Notes under the pieces: generated by a model | Seen by the model: the letters and a program-made list of their open reading frames with translations, nothing else | What the model was told of the DNA's origin: nothing | Databases searched by the model: none | Program-made: the position numbers and the translations under genes | Assembly (NCBI RefSeq): GCF_902148845.1 | Contig: NC_043746.1 | Coordinates: 25,316,521-25,380,520 of the forward strand | DNA: 64,000 nucleotides | Source: Salarias fasciatus | Taxonomy: Eukaryota > Chordata > Actinopteri > Blenniiformes > Blenniidae | Direction: 5' to 3' | In this document: piece after piece, positions 1 to 10,901 of the stretch | Numbering within the stretch: the stretch's first letter is position 1 | How the letters are laid out: the number at the start of each line of letters is the position of its first letter

Positions 1-754
1 CGGAGACGCGCGCGGCGCCTCCGCTACGCTTCCGCGTCCAGTGCGTTCCCGGCGTGAGTCTGTCAGGAAAGATGGCCACTCAGCTGGGTCTACTGGCAGA
101 CCTGCTGATCCCTGCTGCCAACTGGATGTTGCTGAAACATCAAACTCGATGACAAAAGATGAAGTACCTATAAGGAAATTAGTATTTTTTGGCAAAATTA
201 TTAATCTCAGAATGTTCTGCAGTACACTGAGTAATTACAAAGGCTGTTCTGTTGTCAGCATTGTCCCTCTGGTGTTGAAGAGGGACAATGGCCCTCATTT
301 GTCAATCTTGCGATGAAACAGGTGTGCTGATCTGACCACACGACGGGGCCCACGTGAGATCTACAAAGCTTTCTTACCTGACCAAATCCCAGTGTGCAAA
401 TAATCAGATGTTGATACTCATGGTTCAGAAGAATTAAAGATGAACGTGATGATGCAAATATGACCTCTGACCTCTGAGAAGATCATGAGCAGGTCAGAAC
501 GGCCCTCATGACCCAGATCCCAGCCACCCCCCCAGGAAGACGTCCAGGCACCGGTCCAGAAGTTGAATATTCAACAAGCTTTATTATCTTTTTTTGTAAT
601 GGATACCATTTCAGTTTGGCCTCTCATAAAATTACATGTATCAAAAAGAAAAAAATCTTAACATTCAAATATTTCAAGCCTAAACACAGCATTTTTTTGT
701 ATTAAAGTGCAAAATCCCACATCACCTGAAACTGATATTTTAGTTGTCCATGTA
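1..754. other. left edge, CpG-rich then AT-rich, no gene assigned
   Basis: The first 70 bases are very CpG-rich and could be the rim of a promoter whose gene lies mostly outside the window. A short frame from an ATG at about 72 is open for only 26 codons and resembles nothing I recognise. The rest is AT-rich with no splice-bounded coding segment that I could support. Confidence 0.4.
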
Positions 755-2154
755 CAGTGGGGCAAAAAAGTATTTAGTCAGCCACTAATTGTGCAAGTTC
801 TCCAACTTAAAAATATGAAATAGGGCTGTAATTGTCATCATAGGTATACCTCAACTATGAGAGACAGAACGAGAAAAAAAAATCCAGAAAATCACATTGT
901 CTGATTTTTAAATAATTTATTTGCAAATTATGGTGGAAAATAAGTACTGTATTTGATCATCCACAAACAAGCAAGATTTTCTGGCTCTCACAGAGCTATA
1001 ACTTCTTTAAGAGGCTCCTATGTCCTCCACTTGTTACCTGTATTAATGGCTCCTGTTTGAACTCATTATCAGTATAAAAGACACCTGTCCACAACCTCAA
1101 ACAGTCACACTCCTAACTCCACTATGGCCAAGACCAAAGAGCTGTCAAAGGACACCACAAACAAAATTGTAGACCTGCACCAGACTGGGAAGACTGGATC
1201 TGCAATAGGTAAGCAGCTTGGTGAGAACTGTGGGAGCAATTATTAGAAATTGGAAAACATACAAGACCACTGATAATCTCCCTCGATCTGGGGCTCCACG
1301 CAAGATCTCATCCCGTGGGGTCAAAATGATCGCAAGAACGGTGAGCAAAAATCCCAGAACGACAAGGGGGAACCTAGTGAATGACCTGCAGAGAGCTGGG
1401 ACCAAAGTAACAAAGGCTACGATCAGTAACGCATTACGCTGCCAGGAACTCAAATCCAGCAGTGCCAGACGTGTCCCCCTGCTTAAGCCGGTACACGTCC
1501 AGGCCCGTCTGAAGTTTGCTAGAGAGCATTTGGATGATCCAGAAGAGGACTGGGAGAATGTCATATGGTCAGATGAAACCAAAATAGAGCTTTTTGGTAG
1601 AAACACAACTTCTCGTGTTTGGAGGAGAAAGAATGCTGAATTGCATCCAAAGAATACCATGCCTACTGAGAAGCATGGGGGTGGAAACATTGGGGCTTTT
1701 TTCCTGCAAAGGGACCGGGACGACTGATCCGTGTAAAGGAAAGAAAGAATGGGGCCATGTATCGTGAGATTTTGAGTGAAAACCTCCTTCCATCAGCAAG
1801 GGCATTGAAGATGAATCGTGGCTGGGTCTTTCAGCTCGACAATGATACTAAACACACCGCCTGGGCGACAAAGGAGTGGCTTCATAAGAAGCATTTCAAG
1901 GTCCTGGAGTGGCCTAGCCCAGGATTTCTTAACCCTGGTCCTCGAGGCCCAGTGTCCTGCATATTTTACCTCTCTCCCAGTTGGAACACACCTGATTGCA
2001 ATGAGAGCTGCAGTGTGATTTTCTGGATTTTTTTTCTCATTCTGTCTCTCACAGTTGAGGTATACCGATGATGACAATTCCAGGCCTCGCTCATCTTTTG
2101 AAGTGGGAGAACTTGCACAACTGGTGGCTGACTAAATACTTTCTTGCCCCACTG
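755..2154 (+). mobile_element. Tc1/mariner element, degenerate
   Basis: The element begins CAGTGGGGCAAAAAAGTATT and ends in the matching inverted sequence finishing TTGCCCCACTG. Subterminal inverted stretches around TGCAAGTTCTCC and GGAGAACTTGCA are also present. The left TA target dinucleotide is at 753-754; the right one has mutated to TT. The centre encodes a Tc1 transposase relic. Its C-terminal part is replaced from about 1926 to 2010 by an unrelated dispersed-repeat sequence. At about 1.4 kb it is slightly shorter than intact Tc1 elements (about 1.6 kb). It is a non-mobile fossil. Confidence 0.93.
1124..1926 (+). pseudogene. Tc1 transposase pseudogene
   Basis: The relic starts with MAKTKELSKDT, the usual N-terminus of fish Tc1 transposases. 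The helix-turn-helix region ([20 protein letters not shown]) follows, then the first catalytic Asp context ([13 protein letters not shown]), and the second ([11 protein letters not shown], where HDNDPKHTA is normal). The reading frame is interrupted at least twice: near 1215, where the N-terminal frame runs into a stop, and near 1700-1755, where the LWGCF segment is damaged. The DDE glutamate region (SPDLNPIENLW in relatives) is missing. No active product is possible. Confidence 0.9.
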
Positions 2155-3128
2155 TTTGAGCTGTGCATAGGGACATCCGTCTTTTCTCTTTAGAACAAAA
2201 AGAACCTGAACTGCTTTTAAAGCACAGTTATGTAAAGCGATGTCATTGTAGAGCCGATGTAAACTGTAGGAACTGCAGTGCATTTCTCTTTCTACCATCA
2301 TGCCAGGCAGACAAACTAAAGCAACCATGCACACACACACACACGCACGCACGCACACACACAGACATACACCTTCTTTGGCTGTCAGTGTGTAATTCAA
2401 GTGAAGCCTGGTGTTTTCAGTCAACAATTTCTTTTCCATATCAAATGTGCTGATGAATGTTTTTCTAGCTCAGGAGACACGGATCAAGAAGGCTTTCTGT
2501 GGTGATGAAAAACTAAACTTTTGGATATCCAAGTGTGAAATTGAGGAAAACCTCTTGATCAGTTGGTTTTTCGCGCATCAAAAATTCAGGTGTAAAGGAT
2601 TCAAAGTTGTGCCCAAAAAATTGGATCAAATTCATCAGAACTGCAAAGGCAAATATCTTTTGTTTTCTTTTCTTTAAGCAAAGTGTTAGAAAATCTCTCA
2701 TACCTGACATGCAAAAGGTGAGGCCAACGTAGTTAGAATCCTCGGTCACATTCTGCCATCGTACATTCTCACTGACGACTGTTTACAGTCAACGTCTTCT
2801 CATGTAAAGCACCTTAATAGTATTTTGCGACACAAGCTGAGCATGACGTGGATGTGGGCAGAGTTTGAGATTTAAGTCCTGCTGAGCTCCCCTGAACGGA
2901 TGGGGGTCAAAGGTCCTATTCAGGGAGCGACAGCGGCATCTCTGGGCTGTTTGCCACCACCGTTCTGCGTTTCCATCCGTCTGAGGTGGAATGTGGCGGC
3001 GGCTCGAGTCTTTACCTGCAGGTGAGACGTTTGGGTGACGAGCTGCAACCCGCCGAACTCACCGGCGCAGGGAGATCACATTCAAAGAGCTTTATCTGGT
3101 GAAAAACTACGCAAAACGAAACACAGCC
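2155..3128. other. intergenic; CA/CG microsatellite; probable TRIM 3' UTR
   Basis: There is a short (CA)n/(CGCA) microsatellite at about 2329-2362. The right part lies just downstream of the minus-strand TRIM stop codon and is probably its 3' UTR, although I saw no canonical AATAAA close to the stop. No coding segment is supported. Confidence 0.45.
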
Positions 3129-6100
3129 TCAGTCAAAGGCCTCTCTCTCCTCGTCCTCATCGTCGTCCTCCTCCTCTTCATCCTCCTCCTCCTCTTCATC
3201 CTCCTCCTCCTCTTCCTCCTCCTCCTCCCCGGGGCTGTAGAGATCGTCCACCAGCTCGTTCTGATCGTGCAGGTCTTCGTGGTCCTCCTCCTCGTCTCCG
3301 TTGCTCCTCATGTCCTCCTCGCTGCTGTCATCGTCGTCGTCGTCGTCGTCGTCCTCCTCCTCTTCCTCCTCCGCCTCGTTGTCGTCCTGCTCCTCCTCCT
3401 CCTCGGGATCAGAAACGTGACCTGATGAAGGGACAGAGTTTGGTCAATGATTTCACTTTTGTGACAACTGCCCAGTCAGGAGCATACGTTTGCGGGATGA
3501 GCAGTAGAGGTGATTATTCCCACTTTCCTGTCTCACACAGTTCAGTTTGAATAAATGTCTCTGAGGTTCTTACACAGGGAACTGATGGCAGCGTCGATGT
3601 GACAGGGCAACTCCTCGTCAAGAAACTTCCTCATCTCCTCCTCCATCATCACCGCAAGAGCCTCCATCTCCATGTCAACGTATTCCGGGTAGAACATGGT
3701 TTTTCTCAGCTGTCTGCAGCACCTAAAACACACAAAAATAACACATTTTAGAAAGGCTTTATTTTTAAGTATCCATCAGTCCGTGCAGACATTATATTAA
3801 AAATTGTAAGCTAGTTTTGGTCTCATATTGAAATGAAAACAAGCACTTACTGTTTTCCCGTCGTCTTGTAGGCCTGCAAAGAGAAAATCAGACGTAGATG
3901 ATGGTTTATCAGTTACATGACATGCATGTGATTTCTGGCCTGTGAGCGTGGAGACGGCCGGACGGCGCCCGGCGCTGTGTTCTCACCTCGATGAAGCGGA
4001 ACGGGTCGTTCTCCTGCATGAGGGTCTCCAGGCCGCAGCGGGCCTCCTGGAGGCGCACCTGGTCCTGGCAGATCCTGGAGATGTTCTTCTGGATGGTCAG
4101 GTTGTTGACGTCTTGTCGTATGCGCGGGAAGTCCCGTAGTCTGGTGATGAAGAGGAGCACCTTGGTCTTGATGTCCTCGCCCAGTCTGGTCAGACACTGC
4201 TCGGAGTCATCCATGAACTTCTACAGGGAAGAGCACAAAATCTAGACTGAGATAAATGACAGAGAAAGCTTTTTGCTTGTTTTTTTTTTTTTTTTTTTTA
4301 AATAAAGCAGTGTTAGACATGTATAGAGCCATTTACAAAATTGAGATCTAATTTATCAAAATTCACTGAAACTATAGCTGTTTATTCTGTGTTGAATTAC
4401 ATAAAACTGACAGATTTCATTAATTTTTTTCCACCTTAAATTAAATAAAGCTCCTAAATATAATCCTGACTTAGTTTTTATGTTTACTGACCAGAGTTTT
4501 TTTTTACATCAAAACCGACTTGTATTTCTATCTTTATAGCCCTGCAGCAGTAAACACAGCGTCTTCAGTTACTGTCCATGGTGCTGAAAAGATCCTACTG
4601 TTGCTATTACTATGACCAAATTCATTTGTAAAGAAAAACAAAAAATCAAACAAAAAGAGCAAAAACTTCATATACTTAATGTAAATAGTGCACAGTGTTT
4701 CCTAATCCTGGTCCTCGGAACTCTGTCTGTAGACATTTAGTTATCACCAGTCATTCAGGTTGTTACATGAGACACATAAGGAAGTTCAGGCAGCCGAAGA
4801 TGTTTCATCTCATGACAAAAGAAATCAGGTTCTACTAAAACAACTACCGAACTGTCCGGATGTCTTTATAATGTAATGAGAATAATGTGGTTTCAGAAAG
4901 CTTTGGGTCTTTTTAGTCCTGCAGCCAACATGTGATCAACCTGAACTGAATGAGAGACACTTTACCTTGTTCTGTCTCTCCTTCTCTTTCTGCTCCTGCA
5001 GTTTCTTCTCCACCAGGCTGTACTTTCTCTCCAGTTTGTAGAGCTGCTCATCCAGCGAGGCCTGATCAACATGGAGAAGAAATTGTGTAGATTTTTCCAC
5101 TTTCAGACATAAAACATACATGTTCAGCTCAGACCTGTCAGCCACATCTGCAGAGGTGGAGAGACTACTCCAAGTGTTTTTAACTTGGCATCATATTACT
5201 GGAGTGAAAGCAAAGACCAAATATCACAAGATTGCTGAATAAAGTTGATGCTGTTGGGCATATTGAAGTGGAACAATACAACTTCTTGAAACTGAAAAAA
5301 AAAAACCCTCTTAAATTTCAAAGTATAAACTTAAACACTAGTTTTTATCAAGCAAGGGGCCTTTGTACAAATACAATACTGTCTTAAAATATGTGGATTT
5401 TTAGATGGTTTAAAGGGATACTTCAACATTTTGGCAAATTGGCCCATTTAGCACAATCATTTCAAACAGCATACTTACTTTTTTGTGAGGGCGAGCTGTT
5501 GTTTATTCAGGGATGAGTCGGGGAAGGTTTTCGGGATGGACACAATGGAAGTGGATGGTATTTTTGGTTCCCCTCGTCAAACTCATCAAATACACAATCC
5601 AACAACCCCAAAACACTTTGGTGGACACGTTATAATCCGCACATTCACTACGCTGTGAAATATTAATGCAAAATTACGAGATTTAGTTATTTTTGCGAAT
5701 ATTGCTAAGACGGAACTACTTACTAAACATGGCATCTGGGCGTAGTGATTTCAAAAGAAAAAGTAGTTCCCAGTATTTGCTTCAATGTCGTAACGCTACA
5801 GTATTATTTGTTGGTGTTCCACAGCGTAGTGAATGTGTGGATTATAACGTGTCCACCAAAGTGTTTGGGGGTTGTTGGATTTTGTATTTGATGGGTTTGA
5901 CGAGGGGGAACAAAAATACCATCCACTTCCATTGTGTCCGTCCCGAAAACCTTCCCCGACTCACCTCTGAATAAACAACAGCTCGCCCTCACAAAAAAAG
6001 TAAGTATGTTGTTCGAAATGACTAAGGAATTGCGCTAAATGGGCCAATTTGCCAAAATGTTGAAGTATCCCTTTAAGTTCATTTCAACAGATACCTTGAC

Positions 6101-7811
6101 ACCCCCCCCCCCTTTTTTTTTTTAAATAGAATTTTGGGTAGGAAATGTATTGAAATGAATGTGCTTTGTGTCAAGTGCCACAGTAGGTAGTTGTGTGGTA
6201 TGTAATCCCAAGAGGCTCTATTGAAACAAAATCTGTCAGGGTGACTTTGTAAAAACAGCTACAATAGAAATTTCTGGAATGTTTCACTGTGCTTTACAAC
6301 AGAAAGTGCCATTCAAAGTGGCTTCGTGTTGAGATTTTAATAATTTTTAGTAGCAAATGTTTTTTTTTCATAAAAATAAAGACAGTTTCACTATGTATAT
6401 GAGAACGAAAGCTTTAATGTTCATTTTAAGGTTTTTATGGCACTATTTTACCACTCATAATGACACTGGGCTGGATCTGGCCCCTTGAACCACAGCATGT
6501 TTCACACCCCTGCATTAAGTGGCTGAGAGGGACACTAGGCTGTTGGTTCTAACTGTTCAACAGACCTGAAGCTTCTCAAATTCACCCTCTGTCAGGCGGG
6601 ATAAAAGGACCGGAAGTGGGTTTAAAAGCACTATAGAAAGTCCACAAAAGAGTCATGTGACACTTGTCACTCATTCATGCTGAGCCGATGAACAGACAGC
6701 AGTCATTCTCCAGAATTCCAGAGTTGCCACAGGACAATGTCCAAGCCCAAGAAAAAGAGGCAGATAAATGTGAACAAAAAAATCTCTCAACTCTCAGCTG
6801 CAACCTTCAGGAGGGATTTTTCAGGCTGCTGTTATTGGTTTTAGTGTAACAAAAAATAATTCAAACACCACAACAACGCCCATTTAATCAAAATCATGAC
6901 TACGTAGAAAAGTTACATGGAGGAAAAGGAACAGCGGTGGTTAAAAAGAACAATGTACCTTGAGATCTTTCATTGTGTTGGACAGAGTCTTGACTGCGTG
7001 TCCATCGTGTTGTCCCTCGAAGGTGCAAGCATTGCACACAAACATCTTGTCATCCATGCAGTAGTACCTGGAGTGAAAAAAGAAGGAATCGGGTGAATCC
7101 TGTAATGATCTACACGGTAATGCAATCAAGAAATAAGACTAAAAGTCTTTCTAAAAAGTATCAGGCCTTCAAACTGGTGTCCTACCTGAAGATCTCATCA
7201 TGAGTGGGGCACTTCCTTTTCCAGAAGTCATTCAGTGGTTCGATGAGGGGATGCTCGCGAAACGCCGGCAGCTCCAGATGTGGAATCACATGCTCCTGGC
7301 ACATGGACACCTCACACTTCAGGCACGTCCTGACAGCGAGCGTTGGTGCAACAGCGGCAGCGGCAGAAGCTTCCTGAGAGTCAGAAGCAGCAGAGGCTCC
7401 GTCCTCGGCGGTGCTGACGCCCGGCGTCTCGGTGGCCGCTGCAGGGCAGTAGTCACATGGAACAGCTGACACACCGACGGCACTCAGTGCTGCCAGAGAA
7501 GACGACAGCAGCTCCCTGGATCTTAAGGCTGATGCGGCCGCGGTCGTGGCTCTGCGCCTGTGGCGATAGTCGTCCGCGATGTTGGCGAGTTTGAAGTTCT
7601 TCTGGAAGGCGGTGTCGCACCGGTGGCTGTCGCGGCACTCGGGACAGTGTAAACGGCCTCGGTTCGCTTGCCGCTTCAGGCGATCAAGGCAGGTTTTACA
7701 AAAACTGTGTCCACACGGGAGCAAGTGTGGGTCCCGGTACAGGTCCAGGCACACGGTGCAGGTGAGCTCGTCCTGCAGGACCCTGGACTGCTCTGGCTGA
7801 GCTGAGGCCAT
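3129..7811 (-). CDS. TRIM-family RING E3 ubiquitin ligase with acidic C-terminal tail, 7 coding exons
   Basis: Exons run 7811-7186, 7067-6959, 5061-4966, 4220-3987, 3873-3851, 3722-3574 and 3421-3129. All have GT/AG borders and compatible phases, giving 509 aa. Start chosen: ATG at 7811 (MASAQPEQ), just before the RING. Domains: C3HC4 RING at about residues 18-59 (CTVC, CGHSFCKTC, CPEC); B-box 1 from CDYC at 119, split by an Ala/Ser-rich insert of about 40 residues before CLKC at 163; B-box 2 at 201-240 (CPTHDE, CNAC); coiled coil from about 247 (EQLYKLERKYSLVEKKLQEQ) into exon 4; and a tail from about 416 made mostly of Glu and Asp. There is no B30.2/SPRY, NHL or FN3 domain. RING plus B-boxes and coiled coil define TRIM ligases, which transfer ubiquitin and usually dimerise antiparallel. 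The acidic tail after a coiled coil recalls the MuRF subgroup, but those have one B-box, so I give no member name. Substrate and location are unknown. Confidence 0.88.
5414..6072. mobile_element. fold-back MITE with TTAA target duplication, in TRIM intron 2
   Basis: A 659-bp non-coding element is flanked by TTAA at 5410-5413 and 6073-6076. Its two arms (about 5414-5660 and about 5823-6072) are long imperfect inverted copies of each other. The outer end is AGGGATACTTCAACATTTTG, and the whole would fold into a hairpin with a loop of about 160 bp. TTAA duplications are typical of piggyBac- and Kolobok-related elements. It sits between exons 2 and 3 of the TRIM gene and disrupts no splice site. 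The short open frames inside it are by-products. Confidence 0.85.
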
Positions 7812-8999
7812 GTCACCTCCGGTCTGTCCAGGCCCGGCCAGAGAAGGGAGGCGGACGCAGGAAACAGAGGGTGGAGAGGCGAGGAGAAAAGAGGGAAAGG
7901 TGAAGTAACCAGGAGAAGGATGGAGAGGAGGGGAAGAAAAACGACCGCTGGTTTCTCCACGTGGAGCTTTGACTGGTTGATGACAACCTGATGAAATGAA
8001 GAAAAGATCATCAGTAAAACTCATTCTGTGAGATTCTTCACAGTAATGAAGCAGAAACACAGTGATGACTGTGAAACTGAATGTAGTTACATAAGATAAA
8101 ACAATTACTATCATTGCCTGATCAATGTATGAGTGTCAATTGTGTAAGATATTTCTTACTCTTAGTCGTTTGTCTTGTCTCCAGTATTCATTTTGATACA
8201 GTAAACATTGAAATAGACTTCAAAATTTTACATTGCAAAGTTGAACCTTTGATACTGACTTTAAAATCATATACTAGCGTTTACTTTTCACAATTCCCAA
8301 GCCACGATTATTACATTATTGTATGTCATGCAATGATGCATCTAATATTCCACATCCCAAGTGCCATTACACTAACTTTGATTAAAACACAGTGCGGACC
8401 AAACATTTTGACCTACAGACAACATCAACAATCCACTGTGAACCACATCGACCAGCATCTACTGTTTAATTAAGTTAGAAAGTTTAATTAAATGATTTGT
8501 TGTCGTTTTACTGGGAGAATTTAATTTTGGATGTACCAGGGCCCGGTTAATGACGAATTTAACACCCATTTATCTGACGCTAATCAGTGAATATGTGGAA
8601 GTTGTAGCCATTAGTCGCAGTAAAGTGGCTTTTAGGCTGACAGAATGACAACAATTCTAAACATTATCGAGCAGTAACTTGTACTTAGTAGTATTGTGAC
8701 AATTAATAGGTACAAGAGATGAATAGAGCAGAGCATTATCAGAAATACAGTATGGATAATGACAATAACTGCAGATTAAATACATAGATCTACTCCATGT
8801 AGCTGAGTAGAAACAGAGTGGTGTCTGGTTGTATCCATGGGTCAGTTTTTATTTGTAGTTTTAACAGAGTAAACTTTGATCCAGGGTCAATGTGGAGATA
8901 AACCAGGCTGCAGAGCAGGCCCTGCTGCCCTCCTCCCTCCTAGAAAAGCTGATAACCTGGAGATAACCTGCCAGCCGGCTCTGAGTTGTTGACATCAGT
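7812..8999. other. upstream of TRIM coding start; no gene seen
   Basis: The first 200 bases are purine-rich on the plus strand and probably belong to the 5' UTR of the TRIM exon. An in-frame upstream stretch to about 8114 exists on the minus strand, but it lacks domain content and is not included. The rest is AT-rich with no recognised element. Confidence 0.4.
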
Positions 9000-9620
9000 C
9001 TGAAGCATTGTTTTCCAGACCTCCACCTGTCACATTAGTCCCACAGAGCGGCCCTGAAAGCCGGTGGCAGCTCCGCTGGAGCTCCGGGTGTCTCTGGAGT
9101 GTTTTCCTCTCGATCGCTGCCCACCAACGGCTGTTGAAGGGTCAGCCGACAATTAGCTCGCTCCCCAGCACTCGCGACACTAATCTCCTCCCGCCCTCGG
9201 TTACCGACGGGGCGGAGATAAAGACACGATACGACGAGGACCGTCTTTTCTCACCTGGAAGGACAGTGTGTTTCGGCTCGGTTGAGGAAAAAGGGCGACG
9301 CGCTGATTTCCAGAGTTGTGAGGGCGGACGGTGATGCTAATGCCTCCAGGCTCCGAGCCGCGGTGCACCTGCCGAGCTGGGCGAGCCGTCAGCCCCGCCT
9401 CTCTCTCCGGCTGGTCTGGCCGCCGCAAACAGCGTAGTCCGCTCCGGGGAAATGTTCCAGTGAAGGGGCGCTCGAGCTTGTCATCTGGACGCTTCGGGAC
9501 GAGTTCACACCTGAGCGGCGGACGGAGAGACTGACAAGCCGAAACCGAACAGGAGGATGCGGGGAAAACGATGCATTCACGGCAGCTCGGTCTCTTGCCT
9601 CAGCGCCGTTTGTCGAGCCA
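9000..9620. promoter_or_regulatory. CpG-rich block, candidate promoter of the TRIM gene
   Basis: This is a local island of frequent CG dinucleotides in otherwise AT-rich DNA. It lies about 1.2-1.8 kb upstream of the TRIM start codon, which fits a 5' non-coding exon and promoter. No TATA box or convincing coding frame is visible. Assignment to the TRIM gene is by position only. Confidence 0.4.
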
Positions 9621-10901
9621 CGGAATGGTGTATTTTACGATTGTTTGTGAACGCCGCACCGCTTGAATCGATCCGACATATTGGACCGGGCAATTCGCTG
9701 TGGGCGTCAATCATCCTGCCCGGAGTTTGTGATTCATTCACTGTGGATTGCAGTGTTTCGATGAAAATTTCAGACAAAGCACAAAACCGAGAGCTGAACT
9801 CGTAGATCAGTGAAGAAGGTTTATTTAAAGGCCAAACTGTGAAAGTAGATTTGTAAAAACTGGCAAATTCTTGTTTTTTTTTTTAATTCCCAGGGTCCTG
9901 TCTGATTATTTTTTTGACCATTGACAGTTGTTAAATTTTCTATATAAAAAAAATGCTCTCAGCAGCCTTTAACAATGTCAGTTCTCTTTTATGATCCAAT
10001 TGAGTTTAAACTTAGATTTTCTTTAAATTAAATTGATATGGTGTATGTTTAAAAACAAAGTTCTCAGGATCTGTGCAAATTTATCACATTAACCCTGAAA
10101 AACCTAAATATAGAACAAATCGTGTAATCATTTTCACCTCTGAGATGTTGTGGGGTGGCCTCTAAAGCAGAAATGAAAGTGTTTTCAACATTTTCATGTT
10201 TTTGTAAGGTTTTTGGAACCTGGCCCGCTTTCAAAACAAAAACAACTAAGGGGTCATTTGCAGAGTTCACAACTTGTGCTGCCCAATAACAGTCAATATC
10301 ATATATAACAATCACAAAACAATCATAATTCTGATGTCATATATTTGGACAAAAAAAAAATCTATTTACAAAGCTCAGAAATGACAGTTTCCTCTGAGCA
10401 TTAAGAGTCTATTTCAAAATTAATCTCCCCATTGGCGATGGCATCAATCACATCCTGTACACTGAAGAGGACACCTCTCCTTGCAGGTGGCATCCTGAAA
10501 TGAGAAAAAGTAGAATAAATAAATGTGTATGCTAGTTATACTTATGATCATATATTCTTCAGACTGAATATTTTATTATTTCAATTTCAATTCAAATAAA
10601 CCCCAATCTGTTGACATGTTCGAAATAAAGTTCAAATTCAAAATCTTAATTCAACCAGATTCACACAACTGTGTCTAGACAGCCTTATAAACCCAACAGG
10701 GATGATCATGGTCCACCTTCATGATCACTCATGTCTACTGTTCCTGATAAATGCAACAAGTATCCCCTGGAAACATGCAGAACCCATTTCTTCCTAAACA
10801 AATGCAACAGCTAATTGGACAAACAACACACGCCATTAAAAAAAAAAGACTCAGCTGAAAGACATTTTTTCCACAGTTAATTATTTTTAACTATTTTTAA
10901 C
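9621..10901. other. AT-rich intergenic DNA
   Basis: Nothing here is supported as a gene. On the minus strand about 10,490-10,397 there is a 27-codon open segment after a TTTCAG-like acceptor; it could be a relic of a transposase exon, but it is too short to name. Confidence 0.3.

Noticed and set aside
3035-3550. Pro/Arg-rich open frame on the plus strand
   Set aside because: It is the shadow of the Glu/Asp-coding repeats of the TRIM tail on the other strand.
7812-8114. Upstream in-frame extension of the TRIM reading frame
   Set aside because: The extension has low-complexity residues and no conserved motif, and the ATG at 7811 gives a normal TRIM N-terminus just before the RING.
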